Assembly (NCBI RefSeq): GCF_045277565.1
Contig: NZ_CP123584.1
Location: 2,046,001 to 2,110,000 of the forward strand
Source: Aliisedimentitalea scapharcae
GTDB taxonomy: Bacteria; Pseudomonadota; Alphaproteobacteria; Rhodobacterales; Rhodobacteraceae
Length of the DNA stretch: 64,000 bases
Direction: 5' to 3'
Below, piece by piece: positions 52,202 through 60,979 of the stretch (positions are counted from its first letter, which is position 1; each line of letters starts with the position of its first letter). The notes beneath the pieces were generated by a model. That model did not search any database. It had not been told where the DNA came from and saw nothing but the letters and a program-made list of their open reading frames with translations. The position numbers and the translations under genes were made by a program.

Positions 52202-54127
52202 TCAACCCTGTGGCGTGTACCAGATTGGCGATGAATAGGCGCGTTCCTGATGGATCAGCTGCGCTTCTTCAGGGAGTTCGATGCCAAAACGGATTTTGTC
52301 ATAGACAACCCAGCGTGGTGTGGGAATCTCCAGCACCCGCACATAGTAGAAAGCGCGCTCCTCTGGATCAAAGTCGGGATCGGTCCAGACGGCCGTCAGT
52401 TCAGAAGCACCGATCGTGTTGCTCCAGCTGGCCGTTTCCAGATCCACCGTATTGCCGACGGCAGGAACCTTGCCATCTGCGTCAGCTGTTCGCTCGCCCG
52501 ACCAGACGACGTCATAGACTTTTTCCTCGAGCGAACCATCGGTGTTCATCCAGCCTTTGACGACCTGCATACGATCCAGGTTGGCACCGATCGGGTCCCG
52601 CAGGGCCACCAACATAAAGGTCGGGGCACCGTCACCGACGCGTTCGCGCAGATCGCCGCCCATTGGCACACCTTTTTCATAGCCTGCGACCGCTGGAGAG
52701 CGGGTGCGCAGGTCATCGTCGTTGAATTCCCAGCCGCCAAAGAAGCGCAGACCGATGCGCGGTCCGGTGGTGGCATAGGTTTCACGCCGCTTGAACGCAT
52801 CATAGATCGCTTCGCGGGTGTTTTCGGTGGCCCAGACAGCCGTATAGCCCGAGGCGACCAGCTTGTGTCCGTCGATCTGACCCAGTTTGCTCTTTATGAA
52901 GGGGTGTTCGATCCGGGTGGGTGACGGTTCGACACTGACGGATTTGGAAAAGAAGTTTTCCTCCTCGGCGGTGGTCAGGCCGGTGTGGCTGTCGGTGGCA
53001 CCGCCCAGACCGAATTTGTACGGGTTGGTCCCGAATTTGGCTTCCAGCGCCAGACCCTGCTTCAACGCTTCGCGGACGTATTCGCCCTTGAGCATTTCGT
53101 CGGTTTTCAGCTCGGTCAGGTCCAGATTTCCCACATCCCAGTTTTCGTAATCTGCGAATTCATCGTTGGGACTCAGGAAGGGATGCGCTTCGCCATCACC
53201 CTTGATCTGGGTGATCTCGTAATGCGGTTCCCATTTGGCGCGCTGCTCGACATAATCCTGATCGACGACCCCACCGTGATACGTGCCTTCGGTCGGGAAC
53301 ATCCAGCCATTGGACAGGTTGCCATTGTGCGAGAACGCGACCGCACGACCACCGGTTTTCTCCTGATAGGCCTCTAACCACTTGTACAGATCATGCGGAT
53401 CGGTGCTGCCATAAGGTTCCTGGGTGACGGGTGGTACCATCTGCAACGCACGCGCTGCCCCATCGCGCAGCATCACATTGCGGTGCAGGTTGAACCCTTT
53501 GGGCACGCTGGTCCATTCAAAACCGATGAAGGCGCTGAAAGTGCCGGGCTCATTGTGATGTTCGGCCGCTTTGACGATTTTTTCCCAGGTAAAGGAATAT
53601 GGATCGGCCCCCGGGCTATAGGATTCCAGCAACAGTTCAGGAAGCGTGCCCTGGGCAAAGTTGGTGATGAGGTCAAAGGCAGATTCACCTGCCGCGGCGC
53701 CCCCCTCCTTGTATCCTTCGTACCATTTGCGCCCTTTGGGATCGGCCAGCACGGCGGGTTTGCCAGCCTGCAGATCAGGCGCGAACCCCATCAGGTCAGT
53801 GTGGTCGGTCAGGACCATCCAATCCAGCGGCCGGCTGAGTTTGACAGGTTGGCCGGTGGACGATTTGATCTGTTCGCCCTTGGCAAACCGCCAGGCGTCA
53901 TCCGGTCCCAGAATGTTGCCAAAGGCACCGGCGTCCAGCGACAGACCGGTGTGCAGATGTGTTTCGCCCCACAATGGCCGCGCTGGAAAGGTTCGATTGG
54001 CATAGGGTGAATATGGTTTTTCGGGAAATGTCCCTTCGGCGGCTTCGTGGGACGGGGTGACCTGAGCCTGGGCGCTATGCAGGCCCAGAACCAAAGGCAC
54101 ACACATAGCCGTTAACAGCAATCTCAT
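52202..54127 (-). CDS. DUF3604 exported protein (PHP-like predicted metallohydrolase)
   Basis: A 641-residue protein with a signal peptide (MRLLLTAMCVPLVLGLHSAQA, residues 1-21). Early GETHLHTGLSLDAGAFGN and WMVLTDHTDLMG carry clustered His/Asp residues like those of PHP-type metal sites, and HSIHF-like and GATDSHTGLTTAEEEN add more. This is the DUF3604 family, abundant in marine bacteria and without assigned reaction; extracytoplasmic hydrolysis is the common guess. The long AT-rich upstream region (54128-54356) probably holds its promoter. Confidence 0.9.
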   Translation of the reverse strand: MRLLLTAMCVPLVLGLHSAQAQVTPSHEAAEGTFPEKPYSPYANRTFPARPLWGETHLHTGLSLDAGAFGNILGPDDAWRFAKGEQIKSSTGQPVKLSRPLDWMVLTDHTDLMGFAPDLQAGKPAVLADPKGRKWYEGYKEGGAAAGESAFDLITNFAQGTLPELLLESYSPGADPYSFTWEKIVKAAEHHNEPGTFSAFIGFEWTSVPKGFNLHRNVMLRDGAARALQMVPPVTQEPYGSTDPHDLYKWLEAYQEKTGGRAVAFSHNGNLSNGWMFPTEGTYHGGVVDQDYVEQRAKWEPHYEITQIKGDGEAHPFLSPNDEFADYENWDVGNLDLTELKTDEMLKGEYVREALKQGLALEAKFGTNPYKFGLGGATDSHTGLTTAEEENFFSKSVSVEPSPTRIEHPFIKSKLGQIDGHKLVASGYTAVWATENTREAIYDAFKRRETYATTGPRIGLRFFGGWEFNDDDLRTRSPAVAGYEKGVPMGGDLRERVGDGAPTFMLVALRDPIGANLDRMQVVKGWMNTDGSLEEKVYDVVWSGERTADADGKVPAVGNTVDLETASWSNTIGASELTAVWTDPDFDPEERAFYYVRVLEIPTPRWVVYDKIRFGIELPEEAQLIHQERAYSSPIWYTPQG

Positions 54128-54356
54128 TTCTACCTCCTATATGAATTTCTAATCTATCTCGGGTAACCGACATTATTTTTCGGTGTGTTATGGAATTAAA
54201 TTATCGTGATTTTTGGTTTTTTCAAACGTTCATATTCTAAGTCGCGATTTTGATTGGTTTATCGGGGCGTTCGAGCCCAATTTGTTCGGGCCAATTAGAT
54301 GGCTTGCGCGTCGGGGATTTCGGGCCTGGGGTCAATGTTTGACCGGATAAACCGGA

Positions 54357-55481
54357 TTACAGATCGGTGTGAAACTCTTCGATCAGATGGCGGACCACGG
54401 CGGGGCCGGGTGCCTCACCGCGGGCCAGAGCAGTGGCATGGACCTGTCGTTGCCGGGTGGCGCTGGTGCCATTTCGGGCAATCCCAACCAGGGTTTCGAT
54501 TTCCTGTTGGGTGCCCAAGGCTTCGGTATCTTCGGACAGAATGTCGCTCAACTCTTCCAGCAGGTCGACCTGGGGTTTGATCGACCTGTCGCCAAAATCA
54601 ATCAACCCTTCGTCCACGCCATAGCGTTGTGCCCGCCAGCGGTTTTCACCGATCAGGAACCGATCATAGGCCCGCCAGCGCATGTTGCGGGCGCGCAGTC
54701 GTGACAACATGCGCACCAATGCCTGAACCAATGCCGCCAACGCCAGCGTGTGTTCCAACCGGGGTGAGACATCCATGATCCGGGTTTCCAGCGTCGGGAA
54801 CCGATGGGATGGGCGCAGATCCCACCAGATCTTGGTGGTGTCTTCGATCACGCCCAGTTCGATCAACGTGCCGGTGGTGCGTTCATATTCCGCCCAGCTT
54901 TTGAAATCCGGCGGCAGGCCGGTGCGCGGCAGGTTGTCAAACACGGTCAACCGATAAGACGCCAACCCGGTGTCTTCGCCATTCCAATAGGGCGACGATG
55001 TGGACAGCGCCAACAGATGGGGCAGGAAATAGGCCAGCTGGGGCAACAGGTCGATACGGGCGGCCTGATCCTCGACCCCGACATGAACGTGCATGCCACA
55101 GATCAGCATCCGTCGCACGACGGACCCCAGAGCCGAACGCAGGTTGTCATAGCGATCCATCGGCGTGTGGTGCTGTTCTTTCCAATTGGCAAATGGGTGG
55201 CAGGAGACGGCAATGGGCGAAAGCCCGAATTGGGCTGCGCATTTCGAGATACCCGACCGCAGACGTTTCAGATCCTGGCGCGCGTCTTCAATGGTGGCGC
55301 AGACCCGGGTGCCGACTTCGATCTGGCACCGCAGGTATTCAGGGCTGACCTGGCCTTCCAGCTCGGCCCGGCAGGCCTGCATCAGCGCCTCGGGGGCTTC
55401 GGCCAGGTTTAGGCTGTCCTGGTCGACCAGCAGGTATTCTTCTTCGATGCCCAATGTAAGCGACGGCATGGAAATGGCCAT
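54357..55481 (-). CDS. YbdK-type carboxylate-amine ligase (glutamate-cysteine ligase 2 family)
   Basis: A 374-residue enzyme of the GCS2 family. LGIEEEYLLVD at residues 10-20, PIAVSCHPFANWKEQ, CGMHVHVGVED and WWDLRPSHRFPTLETRIMDV are the family's ATP and metal regions. Members form gamma-glutamyl-cysteine-like amide bonds; the physiological product of YbdK types is not settled. Length is normal. It diverges from the DsrE-like gene. Confidence 0.9.
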   Translation of the reverse strand: MAISMPSLTLGIEEEYLLVDQDSLNLAEAPEALMQACRAELEGQVSPEYLRCQIEVGTRVCATIEDARQDLKRLRSGISKCAAQFGLSPIAVSCHPFANWKEQHHTPMDRYDNLRSALGSVVRRMLICGMHVHVGVEDQAARIDLLPQLAYFLPHLLALSTSSPYWNGEDTGLASYRLTVFDNLPRTGLPPDFKSWAEYERTTGTLIELGVIEDTTKIWWDLRPSHRFPTLETRIMDVSPRLEHTLALAALVQALVRMLSRLRARNMRWRAYDRFLIGENRWRAQRYGVDEGLIDFGDRSIKPQVDLLEELSDILSEDTEALGTQQEIETLVGIARNGTSATRQRQVHATALARGEAPGPAVVRHLIEEFHTDL

Positions 55482-55658
55482 GACGCAATCCTCCCCTGAA
55501 TGGGATCAGTCTGACGCAACAGGATAAAAAGGCCAATGGTCGAATTGGCGCATGACGGGGGCCGGGCAAACACTCCAGCGCAGGAGGGTTTGATTTAAAA
55601 CAAGTTCCAAATTTGGAATGTGTATTACCCCATGGGGATGTCGATTCAGGAGAAACAA

Positions 55659-56120
55659 ATGAAATGTCGCCTATTCCCAATTCTTGCAGTTATCGCGATG
55701 GTCGTGACACTGGTCACGGCCGCACAGCCCGCGCAGGCGGGATCAGATACCCCCCGAGGGTTGTTTGTAAACCTGACCACCGATGACACATGGTCCGCTG
55801 CCAAAGCCATTATGTTCGCCCATCAGAAGTCGTTGAAGAACGGTCATGAAACAGCGATCTGGTTGAATGTGCGTGCCGTCTATCTGGCGGACAAGAAACG
55901 CCCAAGCCACGTTCACGGGTTGATGGCCGAACAGGGGATTTCGATCCAGGACATGTTGAGCGCCTTTATCGCCGACGGCGGAACGGTGATCATGTGTGGG
56001 GCATGTTCCAAGGCGGCAGGATTGACCCAGTTCGATTATATTGACGGCATCATCATGGGCAGTTGGCCGGTCGTCGAAGGATGGCTGTTCCGGGACGGGA
56101 TGCAGACGCTCGCCTGGTAG
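55659..56120 (+). CDS. DsrE family protein, exported
   Basis: A 153-residue protein with a signal peptide (residues 1 to about 27, ILAVIAMVVTLVTAAQPAQA). The mature part has the DsrE/F-like fold with TVIMCGACSKAAGL carrying two Cys (C-x2-C) and FVNLTTDDTWSAAKAIMFA. The location implies handling of periplasmic sulfur rather than the cytoplasmic relay of classical DsrE. ATG 55659 with AGGAGA suits the signal peptide; a longer frame does not. Confidence 0.82.
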   Translation: MKCRLFPILAVIAMVVTLVTAAQPAQAGSDTPRGLFVNLTTDDTWSAAKAIMFAHQKSLKNGHETAIWLNVRAVYLADKKRPSHVHGLMAEQGISIQDMLSAFIADGGTVIMCGACSKAAGLTQFDYIDGIIMGSWPVVEGWLFRDGMQTLAW

Positions 56121-56154
56121 GGGGCCGCTTGTCGCTGTGCCGTTTATCCCCAAG

Positions 56155-56182
56155 GCCCCCCGAAGCAGATGTTCCGGGGGGC
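56155..56182. terminator. Possible bidirectional terminator hairpin
   Basis: GCCCCCCG (56155-56162) and CGGGGGGC (56175-56182) make a perfect 8-base stem with a 12-base loop between the convergent DsrE and rsgA genes. There is no T-run on either side, so the call is tentative. Confidence 0.4.
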
Positions 56183-56193
56183 TGATTAGGGTG

Positions 56194-57270
56194 TCAGCGG
56201 CGTTTGGTAGATTGCACGGCCCTGATGTGCTTTTTCAAAGACCGCGCCTCTGCTTTACGCTCGAGCATTGATTTGGCGTTAAAGGCCTCTTCGGCCACCA
56301 GTTTTTTCCACCGTTGCAGGCGGGCGTGATCAATTTCGCCCGCCGCCAGGGCTGCCTGTATGGCACAGCCGGGTTCAGTGTCATGGGCACAGTCGCGGAA
56401 ACGGCAGCCATGGGCCAATTCGGTCAGATCGGCAAAAACGCTGGCGACGCCCTGATTGGCATCGGTCAGCTGCAGTTCGCGCATACCCGGCGTGTCCAGC
56501 ACCATGCCGCCACCGGGCAATTGGTGCAACTGTCGCCGTGTCGTCGTGTGCCGACCTTTGGCATCATCTTCGCGAATGGCACCAGTTTCAGCCGAATTCT
56601 CGCCGGTCAGCGCATTGACCAAAGTGGATTTGCCCACCCCGGACGACCCGAGAAAGGCCAGGGTCTGACCCGGTTTGCGCCAATCGGCCAGCTGCGTTGC
56701 GACGTCCGCATCCTTGGCGTTCAGGGCCAGAACCACGATCTGATCAGAGATGGATTGGGCCTGTTGGACAAAGGTGGCGGGATCGACGCACAGGTCGGAT
56801 TTGGTCAGCAGGATGACGGGTGTCACCTCTGCCTCGAACGCGAGAGCCACATAGCGTTCCAGCCGGGCGAGGTTGAAATCCTGATTGCACGACGACACGA
56901 TAAACACGGTGTCCACATTGGCGGCAATCAGCTGAATACTGCGCCCGGTTCCAGGCGCGCGCCGTTTGATCAGGCTCTTGCGGTCCAGCGGTTCGCTTTT
57001 GGTCGGGGTTTCCAGATCCAGCAACAGCCAATCTCCGACCACCACGTCGGGCAACTGCGGGATCAGGGTGTCGATGCCATCGCCCAGTACATGCAACTGG
57101 GTGCGATGCGCCTCTATCACGCGGACGGGGGGCGTTTGTGTCAGCTGATCCAGGCTGGTCTGCTGCGAGAAATAGGCGCTCCAGCCAAGGGATTCCAGAA
57201 ACGAAGGATCACGTTTGTTCAGATCGGTTGAGGATGAACCGGAGAAAAATTGGGAAAAGTCCCGTGTCAT
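56194..57270 (-). CDS. rsgA: Small ribosomal subunit biogenesis GTPase RsgA
   Basis: A 358-residue circularly permuted GTPase that matures the 30S subunit. The G motifs run in permuted order: G4 ILLTKSDL, G1 FLGSSGVGKSTLVNALTG, G3 LDTPGMREL. An OB-fold precedes them (residues 50-110) and a zinc knuckle follows (GCRFRDCAHDTEPGCAIQ). Lys/Arg-rich C-terminal tail. ATG 57270 is chosen; a longer frame into the upstream intergenic region lacks support. Confidence 0.94.
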   Translation of the reverse strand: MTRDFSQFFSGSSSTDLNKRDPSFLESLGWSAYFSQQTSLDQLTQTPPVRVIEAHRTQLHVLGDGIDTLIPQLPDVVVGDWLLLDLETPTKSEPLDRKSLIKRRAPGTGRSIQLIAANVDTVFIVSSCNQDFNLARLERYVALAFEAEVTPVILLTKSDLCVDPATFVQQAQSISDQIVVLALNAKDADVATQLADWRKPGQTLAFLGSSGVGKSTLVNALTGENSAETGAIREDDAKGRHTTTRRQLHQLPGGGMVLDTPGMRELQLTDANQGVASVFADLTELAHGCRFRDCAHDTEPGCAIQAALAAGEIDHARLQRWKKLVAEEAFNAKSMLERKAEARSLKKHIRAVQSTKRR

Positions 57271-57747
57271 TGCGGTCTTCTTTCGATGTCCGGCCGCCGG
57301 ACGGATCCGGGGCGGAAAGGCATTTTGGGGTTGGGTACAGCTCTCACATGCCCTGACCTGTGGGGGCAGGGGGAACATCTGTGATGGATCTGCAACGGGA
57401 GCGCACTGTGCCTCCCAACCTTACCGGGACATAAAATCTCCATTTATCGCAACAGGGATAGAACCGGGCTCCCGAGCTGTCAACACGCTCCCGCCGTTGC
57501 ATGGGGGACAAGACTCCATCCGCAGGTGTGTATGACGGTGATTGAAAATCGAAATGACGAGATTGGCACATAGACCAGTTCGCGCGGGAAGCGGGCTTTT
57601 CACATCCGTGCAAGCCCCCCCAAAAAGCCGCCGTTCCAGAGGCGGACCTTAAAGTCTACGCTCCCAGTGGAGCTTACATGATCAATTGCCACGCTCTGGG
57701 GCCGGGATTGCAAGCAACCGACAGCAAATGATTTGCCAGGGTCCAGC
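57271..57747. other. Intergenic region with unassigned structured sequence
   Basis: Nearly 480 bases. On the minus strand around 57421-57520 two overlapping short frames exist (one contains VDSSGARFYPCCDKWRFYVP, the other REPGSIPVAING), neither matching a family I know. A GGTTCTATCC segment at about 57463 resembles a tRNA T-loop, but no cloverleaf can be built around it. It may be an RNA remnant or a conserved leader; I assign nothing. Confidence 0.35.
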
Positions 57748-58137
57748 TCATCCTGTTGCCGGTTTAATGTCGACCAACCTGGTTCCGTTCAGGCAATCGA
57801 GACCGCGAACACCGAGTCTACCATCCGCAATCCAGTGGATTGGCACAGTTGCAGCCGCAATAGGGTTGGGCCGGTGCGGGGAGCGAAGCGCGAAGGTTCC
57901 AACCTTTAGTCCGTCACCTCGCGCGCCACGGGTTTGGGTCACCAGAGAACGGTCTACCCCCTCGAACCAGTACAAAACCAATACTGACTGCCTTTCTCGA
58001 AGGCCATAAAGACCGTCAACGAATTCAGGATCAAGGATGATCTCGCACTCTGGTCCGTCTTTCTGAACATTGTTCGGACAATCCGCGAGCCTTTAAAACG
58101 GGGTTTAAATGTGACCAATAAAGCTGAGTTTGTGCAT
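57748..58137 (-). pseudogene. trmO: trmO-like (TsaA family) tRNA methyltransferase, disrupted by two in-frame stops
   Basis: Reading from ATG 58137 gives 130 codons in one frame: MHKLSFIGHI-stop-TPF-stop-RLADCPNNVQKDGP and onward to GTFALRSPHRPNPIAAATV and VRGLDCLNGTRLVDIKPATG. This is the TsaA/TrmO SAM-dependent tRNA N6-threonylcarbamoyl-adenosine methyltransferase pattern, of near-complete length. TAA codons at 58105-58107 and 58093-58095 (codons 11 and 15) interrupt the conserved FIGHIxTPFxRxxDCP start. No alternative start lies between the second stop and the conserved CP motif, so the gene is presumably dead. The rest of the frame is open, suggesting recent loss. Confidence 0.8.
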
Positions 58138-58153
58138 CTGTTGACTCCAGTTA

Positions 58154-58173
58154 ATCATACTATACAGTATGAT
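58154..58173. promoter_or_regulatory. TetR operator upstream of the regulator gene
   Basis: ATCATACT (58154-58161), 4-base spacer, AGTATGAT (58166-58173): a perfect 8-base dyad about 75 bases before the TetR start. The same ATCATACT-N4-AGTATGAT consensus appears at 60570-60648 before the DMT/GST operon. TTGACT at 58141 could be part of the promoter. Autoregulation is inferred. Confidence 0.75.
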
Positions 58174-58245
58174 ACTGAAATACTTGAACCCCTGTCAATT
58201 TCTTCATACTACTAAGGATGATCTCACAAAGCTGGCTGTTTCTAC

Positions 58246-58830
58246 ATGGGAAAGATGGAAGAACGAAGAGAGGCAAAACGCCTGTCGATCCTGACTGCGG
58301 CACGCGAAGAATTTCTGTCCGCAGGATATGAAGCCGCCAGCATGGATAGGATCGCGGCCTCGGCAAGCGTGACCAAACAAACGGTCTATCGCTATTTTCC
58401 ATCAAAAATAGAGCTGTTCGAAGCTGCCGTTCGGTTCATTGGGGAATCGAGTACGGCCACTTTTGCGCGTCACTTGGAAAACCCCGACACAAAAGAGGCG
58501 TTGGTCGGTTTCGCAGAGGGATTTATCCGTTGGCACCTTGAAGACGAGCCTCTGAGGGTTTTCAGGCTGTTGGTTGCGGAAAGTGCAAAATCGCCAGAGA
58601 TTGTCGAAACGTTTTTTGCGGCTGCACCCGACGAAACCGATGCGGTACTGACAAAGTTCTTTTCAGAGCGGCTGGGTATCGCGGACCCAGAGGGTCCGCT
58701 GCTTATGTGGACGTCAACGCTTTTGGCGTTTCGGGATAATGTCTTGTTAGGTCGGGAACGGCCAGATGATCAAAAAATCGCCTGGCTTGCCGAGGCCGCG
58801 ACGCGGGTGCTGATCACGGAAATCGCCTGA
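58246..58830 (+). CDS. TetR/AcrR family regulator of the DMT exporter/GST operon
   Basis: A 194-residue protein with the TetR helix-turn-helix at residues 10-60 (AAREEFLSAGYEAASMDRIA then ASASVTKQTVYRYFPSKIEL) and an AefR-like effector domain. It converges with the GST gene, 11 bases apart at the stops. Copies of one palindromic operator lie in its own promoter and twice in the operon promoter 2.4 kb away, so this regulator very probably controls both. The inducer is unknown; an electrophile or aromatic compound would suit a GST partner. Confidence 0.92.
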   Translation: MGKMEERREAKRLSILTAAREEFLSAGYEAASMDRIAASASVTKQTVYRYFPSKIELFEAAVRFIGESSTATFARHLENPDTKEALVGFAEGFIRWHLEDEPLRVFRLLVAESAKSPEIVETFFAAAPDETDAVLTKFFSERLGIADPEGPLLMWTSTLLAFRDNVLLGRERPDDQKIAWLAEAATRVLITEIA

Positions 58831-58841
58831 TCCATCGCTCT

Positions 58842-59513
58842 TCATGTCGCTGGCTGCGCCTGCTGGCGGCATACGAGAGCGTTGCTTTGAGCGATTTTAT
58901 CTGCCGACTTTTCGTCGAAGTTTTCGACAACAGATGATTTGACTGATGGCCTGCTCAGGACGTTTTTGGACCATCTTTTGACGTTAGGCAAAACATCAAA
59001 GAGGTTCAGGTTGAACCTTTCATCCAGCATGGCAATGGTTCGCAAAACAGGCGCAAAAACCCCATCGACCAGGCCAAAGTCGTTGCCATTAAAGAACGGG
59101 TTTTCACCAATCAGGTCTTCAATGTCGCCCAGCTTGGCTCTCACCGCAGCTTTCTCAGCCTTAAATACACAAGGGTCGTCGGTGGTTTTCAGCGCATAGA
59201 GGTTATCAAGCAGAGCATAGCTTCGCGCTATCCACATGCGGTTCTGCGCTTTTAGGAATGCATCGTCCGGATAGAGGTCGCCGCCGGTTGTATCGTTGAC
59301 AAACTCAATCATTGCAGCCGATTCAAACAGTGCTTTGCCGTCGATCAAAAGGAAAGGCGTTGCACCTTGCGGCGAGACTTCATTCACCCAGTCAGGGTTA
59401 TTGCCTGGCTCGATATAGGTGACAGAGAAATCAGCTTTCTTTTCCATCAGGGCGATGATCGAAGGCTGGATGAACGGGCAGTAATCATAGCCCACGATTT
59501 TGAACTTGGTCAT
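58842..59513 (-). CDS. Glutathione S-transferase family protein
   Basis: A 223-residue protein with an N-terminal thioredoxin-like domain (KIVGYDYCPFIQPSIIALME, with a Cys-Pro-Phe catalytic-type motif, and SPQGATPFLLIDGKALFESAA as the glutathione-binding turn and loop) and a helical C-terminal domain. The Cys in YCPF suggests an omega/beta-like GST that may act as a thiol transferase or dehalogenase. It is the second gene of an operon with a DMT exporter, 124 bases downstream, and is probably induced with it. Confidence 0.9.
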   Translation of the reverse strand: MTKFKIVGYDYCPFIQPSIIALMEKKADFSVTYIEPGNNPDWVNEVSPQGATPFLLIDGKALFESAAMIEFVNDTTGGDLYPDDAFLKAQNRMWIARSYALLDNLYALKTTDDPCVFKAEKAAVRAKLGDIEDLIGENPFFNGNDFGLVDGVFAPVLRTIAMLDERFNLNLFDVLPNVKRWSKNVLSRPSVKSSVVENFDEKSADKIAQSNALVCRQQAQPAT

Positions 59514-59637
59514 GGTGTCCTCTATTGTATTGGAGCTCGGGTTGAAGGGGCGTGAACTCCCCTGCGCGCGGGCGCTGATACCCGCGCGTCTTGTTGTTGG
59601 GGCGAACTAATAGGATTGCGGGCTGATGCCCGAGGCT

Positions 59638-60522
59638 TCAGTTTTCGCCCTTTGTGAGATGCAGCGTGTAGGCTGTGATGGTGATCAGGATAATTGCACC
59701 ACCAGCAAGGCTGTTGGCCCCTGGAACCTCGGTAAAGAAGATATAGGCCCATATTGGGGCCAGAACGGTTTCAAGCATCAATGTCATAGACACCTCGGTT
59801 GCCGTGGCAAAGCGCGTCGCGACCATGGAAAGCACCCGTCCGAACGGAGCTGTAAGAAGGCCCATCGCCCCCATGATCAGCCACGTGTTCAAGCTGAAGG
59901 TGGAGGGTTCAGTGAAAAAGAACATCGTGGCCGCAAGCAGGAAGCCACCTGTGCCAACAGCGCCCATACGACTGACATCCGGAAACTTGCGCAAAAGTGT
60001 CATCATCAGTGCGAGACATGAAACCGCAAACACGGCCAACAAATCCCCGCGCCAGTTGCCGGTATCCGTAGAACCGGACACGACAACGGCAATACCTACA
60101 AATACCCCGACAATGGCGAACAGGGTTTGTTTGGACACTTTTTCACGCAGGAATATCCAGCTGAATACCGCTGCTATTGCCGGGGTTTTGCTGAAAATCA
60201 GAAATGTGTTGGCAACAGAGGTATTCTTGATGGCCGCCACCAACCCGCTGGCACTGCCCAACATAAGCACACCCGCGACAAGCAAAGGCCATCCGCTTTC
60301 GCACAACACCCGAAACAGACCGCGCTTGTCGTTCAGTTGAATGACGACAGCCATTGAGATCGCAGTGAACAGGCCAAAAAGAAACGAGGTTTCAGCCTCT
60401 TCGACCCCGGAGAACCGGATAAAGACCGGATCGAGGCTCATCAATGCCGCCCCAATGAGCGCAATTCCAATGCCCTTGAGGCGGACATTCTTGCCTGTTT
60501 GGATGTTTGTGACTTCAGACAT
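59638..60522 (-). CDS. DMT superfamily (EamA) transporter
   Basis: A 294-residue inner-membrane protein with ten predicted helices in two EamA repeats (first about residues 15-145, second 160-285). FAIVGVFVGIAVVVSG and YIFFTEVPGANSLAGGAIIL are typical EamA segments. Such carriers usually export metabolites or drugs. It is the first gene of the operon with the GST; a promoter flanked by two TetR operators lies upstream. Export of a glutathione conjugate or of its precursor is a reasonable but unproven role. Confidence 0.9.
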   Translation of the reverse strand: MSEVTNIQTGKNVRLKGIGIALIGAALMSLDPVFIRFSGVEEAETSFLFGLFTAISMAVVIQLNDKRGLFRVLCESGWPLLVAGVLMLGSASGLVAAIKNTSVANTFLIFSKTPAIAAVFSWIFLREKVSKQTLFAIVGVFVGIAVVVSGSTDTGNWRGDLLAVFAVSCLALMMTLLRKFPDVSRMGAVGTGGFLLAATMFFFTEPSTFSLNTWLIMGAMGLLTAPFGRVLSMVATRFATATEVSMTLMLETVLAPIWAYIFFTEVPGANSLAGGAIILITITAYTLHLTKGEN

Positions 60523-60930
60523 AGTTTAGATCCTTCGCTACCAAAAGAGAGGCAACTGCGGCTGCCCAATTTATCATACTGGTAAGTGTGATAAATCGAT
60601 CCGCGCAGGCCTGTCAATACAAATCATACTCAATAGTATGATTTGTATGGTGGCGCTACCGACAAGGCCTGTTTGACAGCAAACTGCCGTTGGTGGACAT
60701 GCTGTATCGGGTAAGGTTGAGCTCAAAGAGACGAACACGGCCTGCACGAACGACGGCTTCAGGGTAGGCCTTCAGACTTTTCAATATCTGCTCCCTGCGC
60801 TTTTCTGACATTTGAGAGAGGCGCGGCTTCCCCTTGGGCTGTGGAGCGAGTTAGAAGGTCTGCTTTGGGCTGCCTGCAGCCATCCTTATCTGGTGCGGTG
60901 AACGGCAATAGGGAGCCTGAAACGGAAGCC
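60523..60930. other. Promoter region and non-coding spacer
   Basis: The first 130 bases hold the DMT/GST promoter and its two operators, listed separately. The remaining part to the fasciclin terminator at 60931 has no supported gene or RNA. Confidence 0.5.
60570..60648 (-). promoter_or_regulatory. DMT/GST operon promoter with two TetR operators
   Basis: Upstream site: ATACAAATCATACT (60617-60630), CAAT, AGTATGATTTGTAT (60635-60648), a perfect 14-base dyad. Second site: TTTATCATACT (60570-60580), GGTA, AGTGTGATAAA (60585-60595), 11-base arms with one mismatch. On the minus strand TTGACA (60617 to 60612) and TATCAC (60593 to 60588) with an 18-base spacer make a plausible promoter. One operator touches the -35 box and the other covers the -10 box, so repression by occlusion is expected. 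Confidence 0.75.
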
Positions 60931-60961
60931 AAAAAAAGGCCCCAGCTTTGCCGGGGCCTTT
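60931..60961 (-). terminator. Rho-independent terminator of the fasciclin gene
   Basis: AAAGGCCCC (60935-60943) and GGGGCCTTT (60953-60961), perfect 9-base stem with a 9-base loop, followed on the minus strand by four more T, giving a run of seven T. Confidence 0.9.
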
Positions 60962-60979
60962 GTTCCACTGGGGCTTTCT

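Noticed and set aside
57420..57520. tRNA-like T-loop (GGTTCTATCC on the minus strand)
   Set aside because: The flanking bases do not form a T-stem, and no acceptor, D or anticodon arms could be built at tRNA length.
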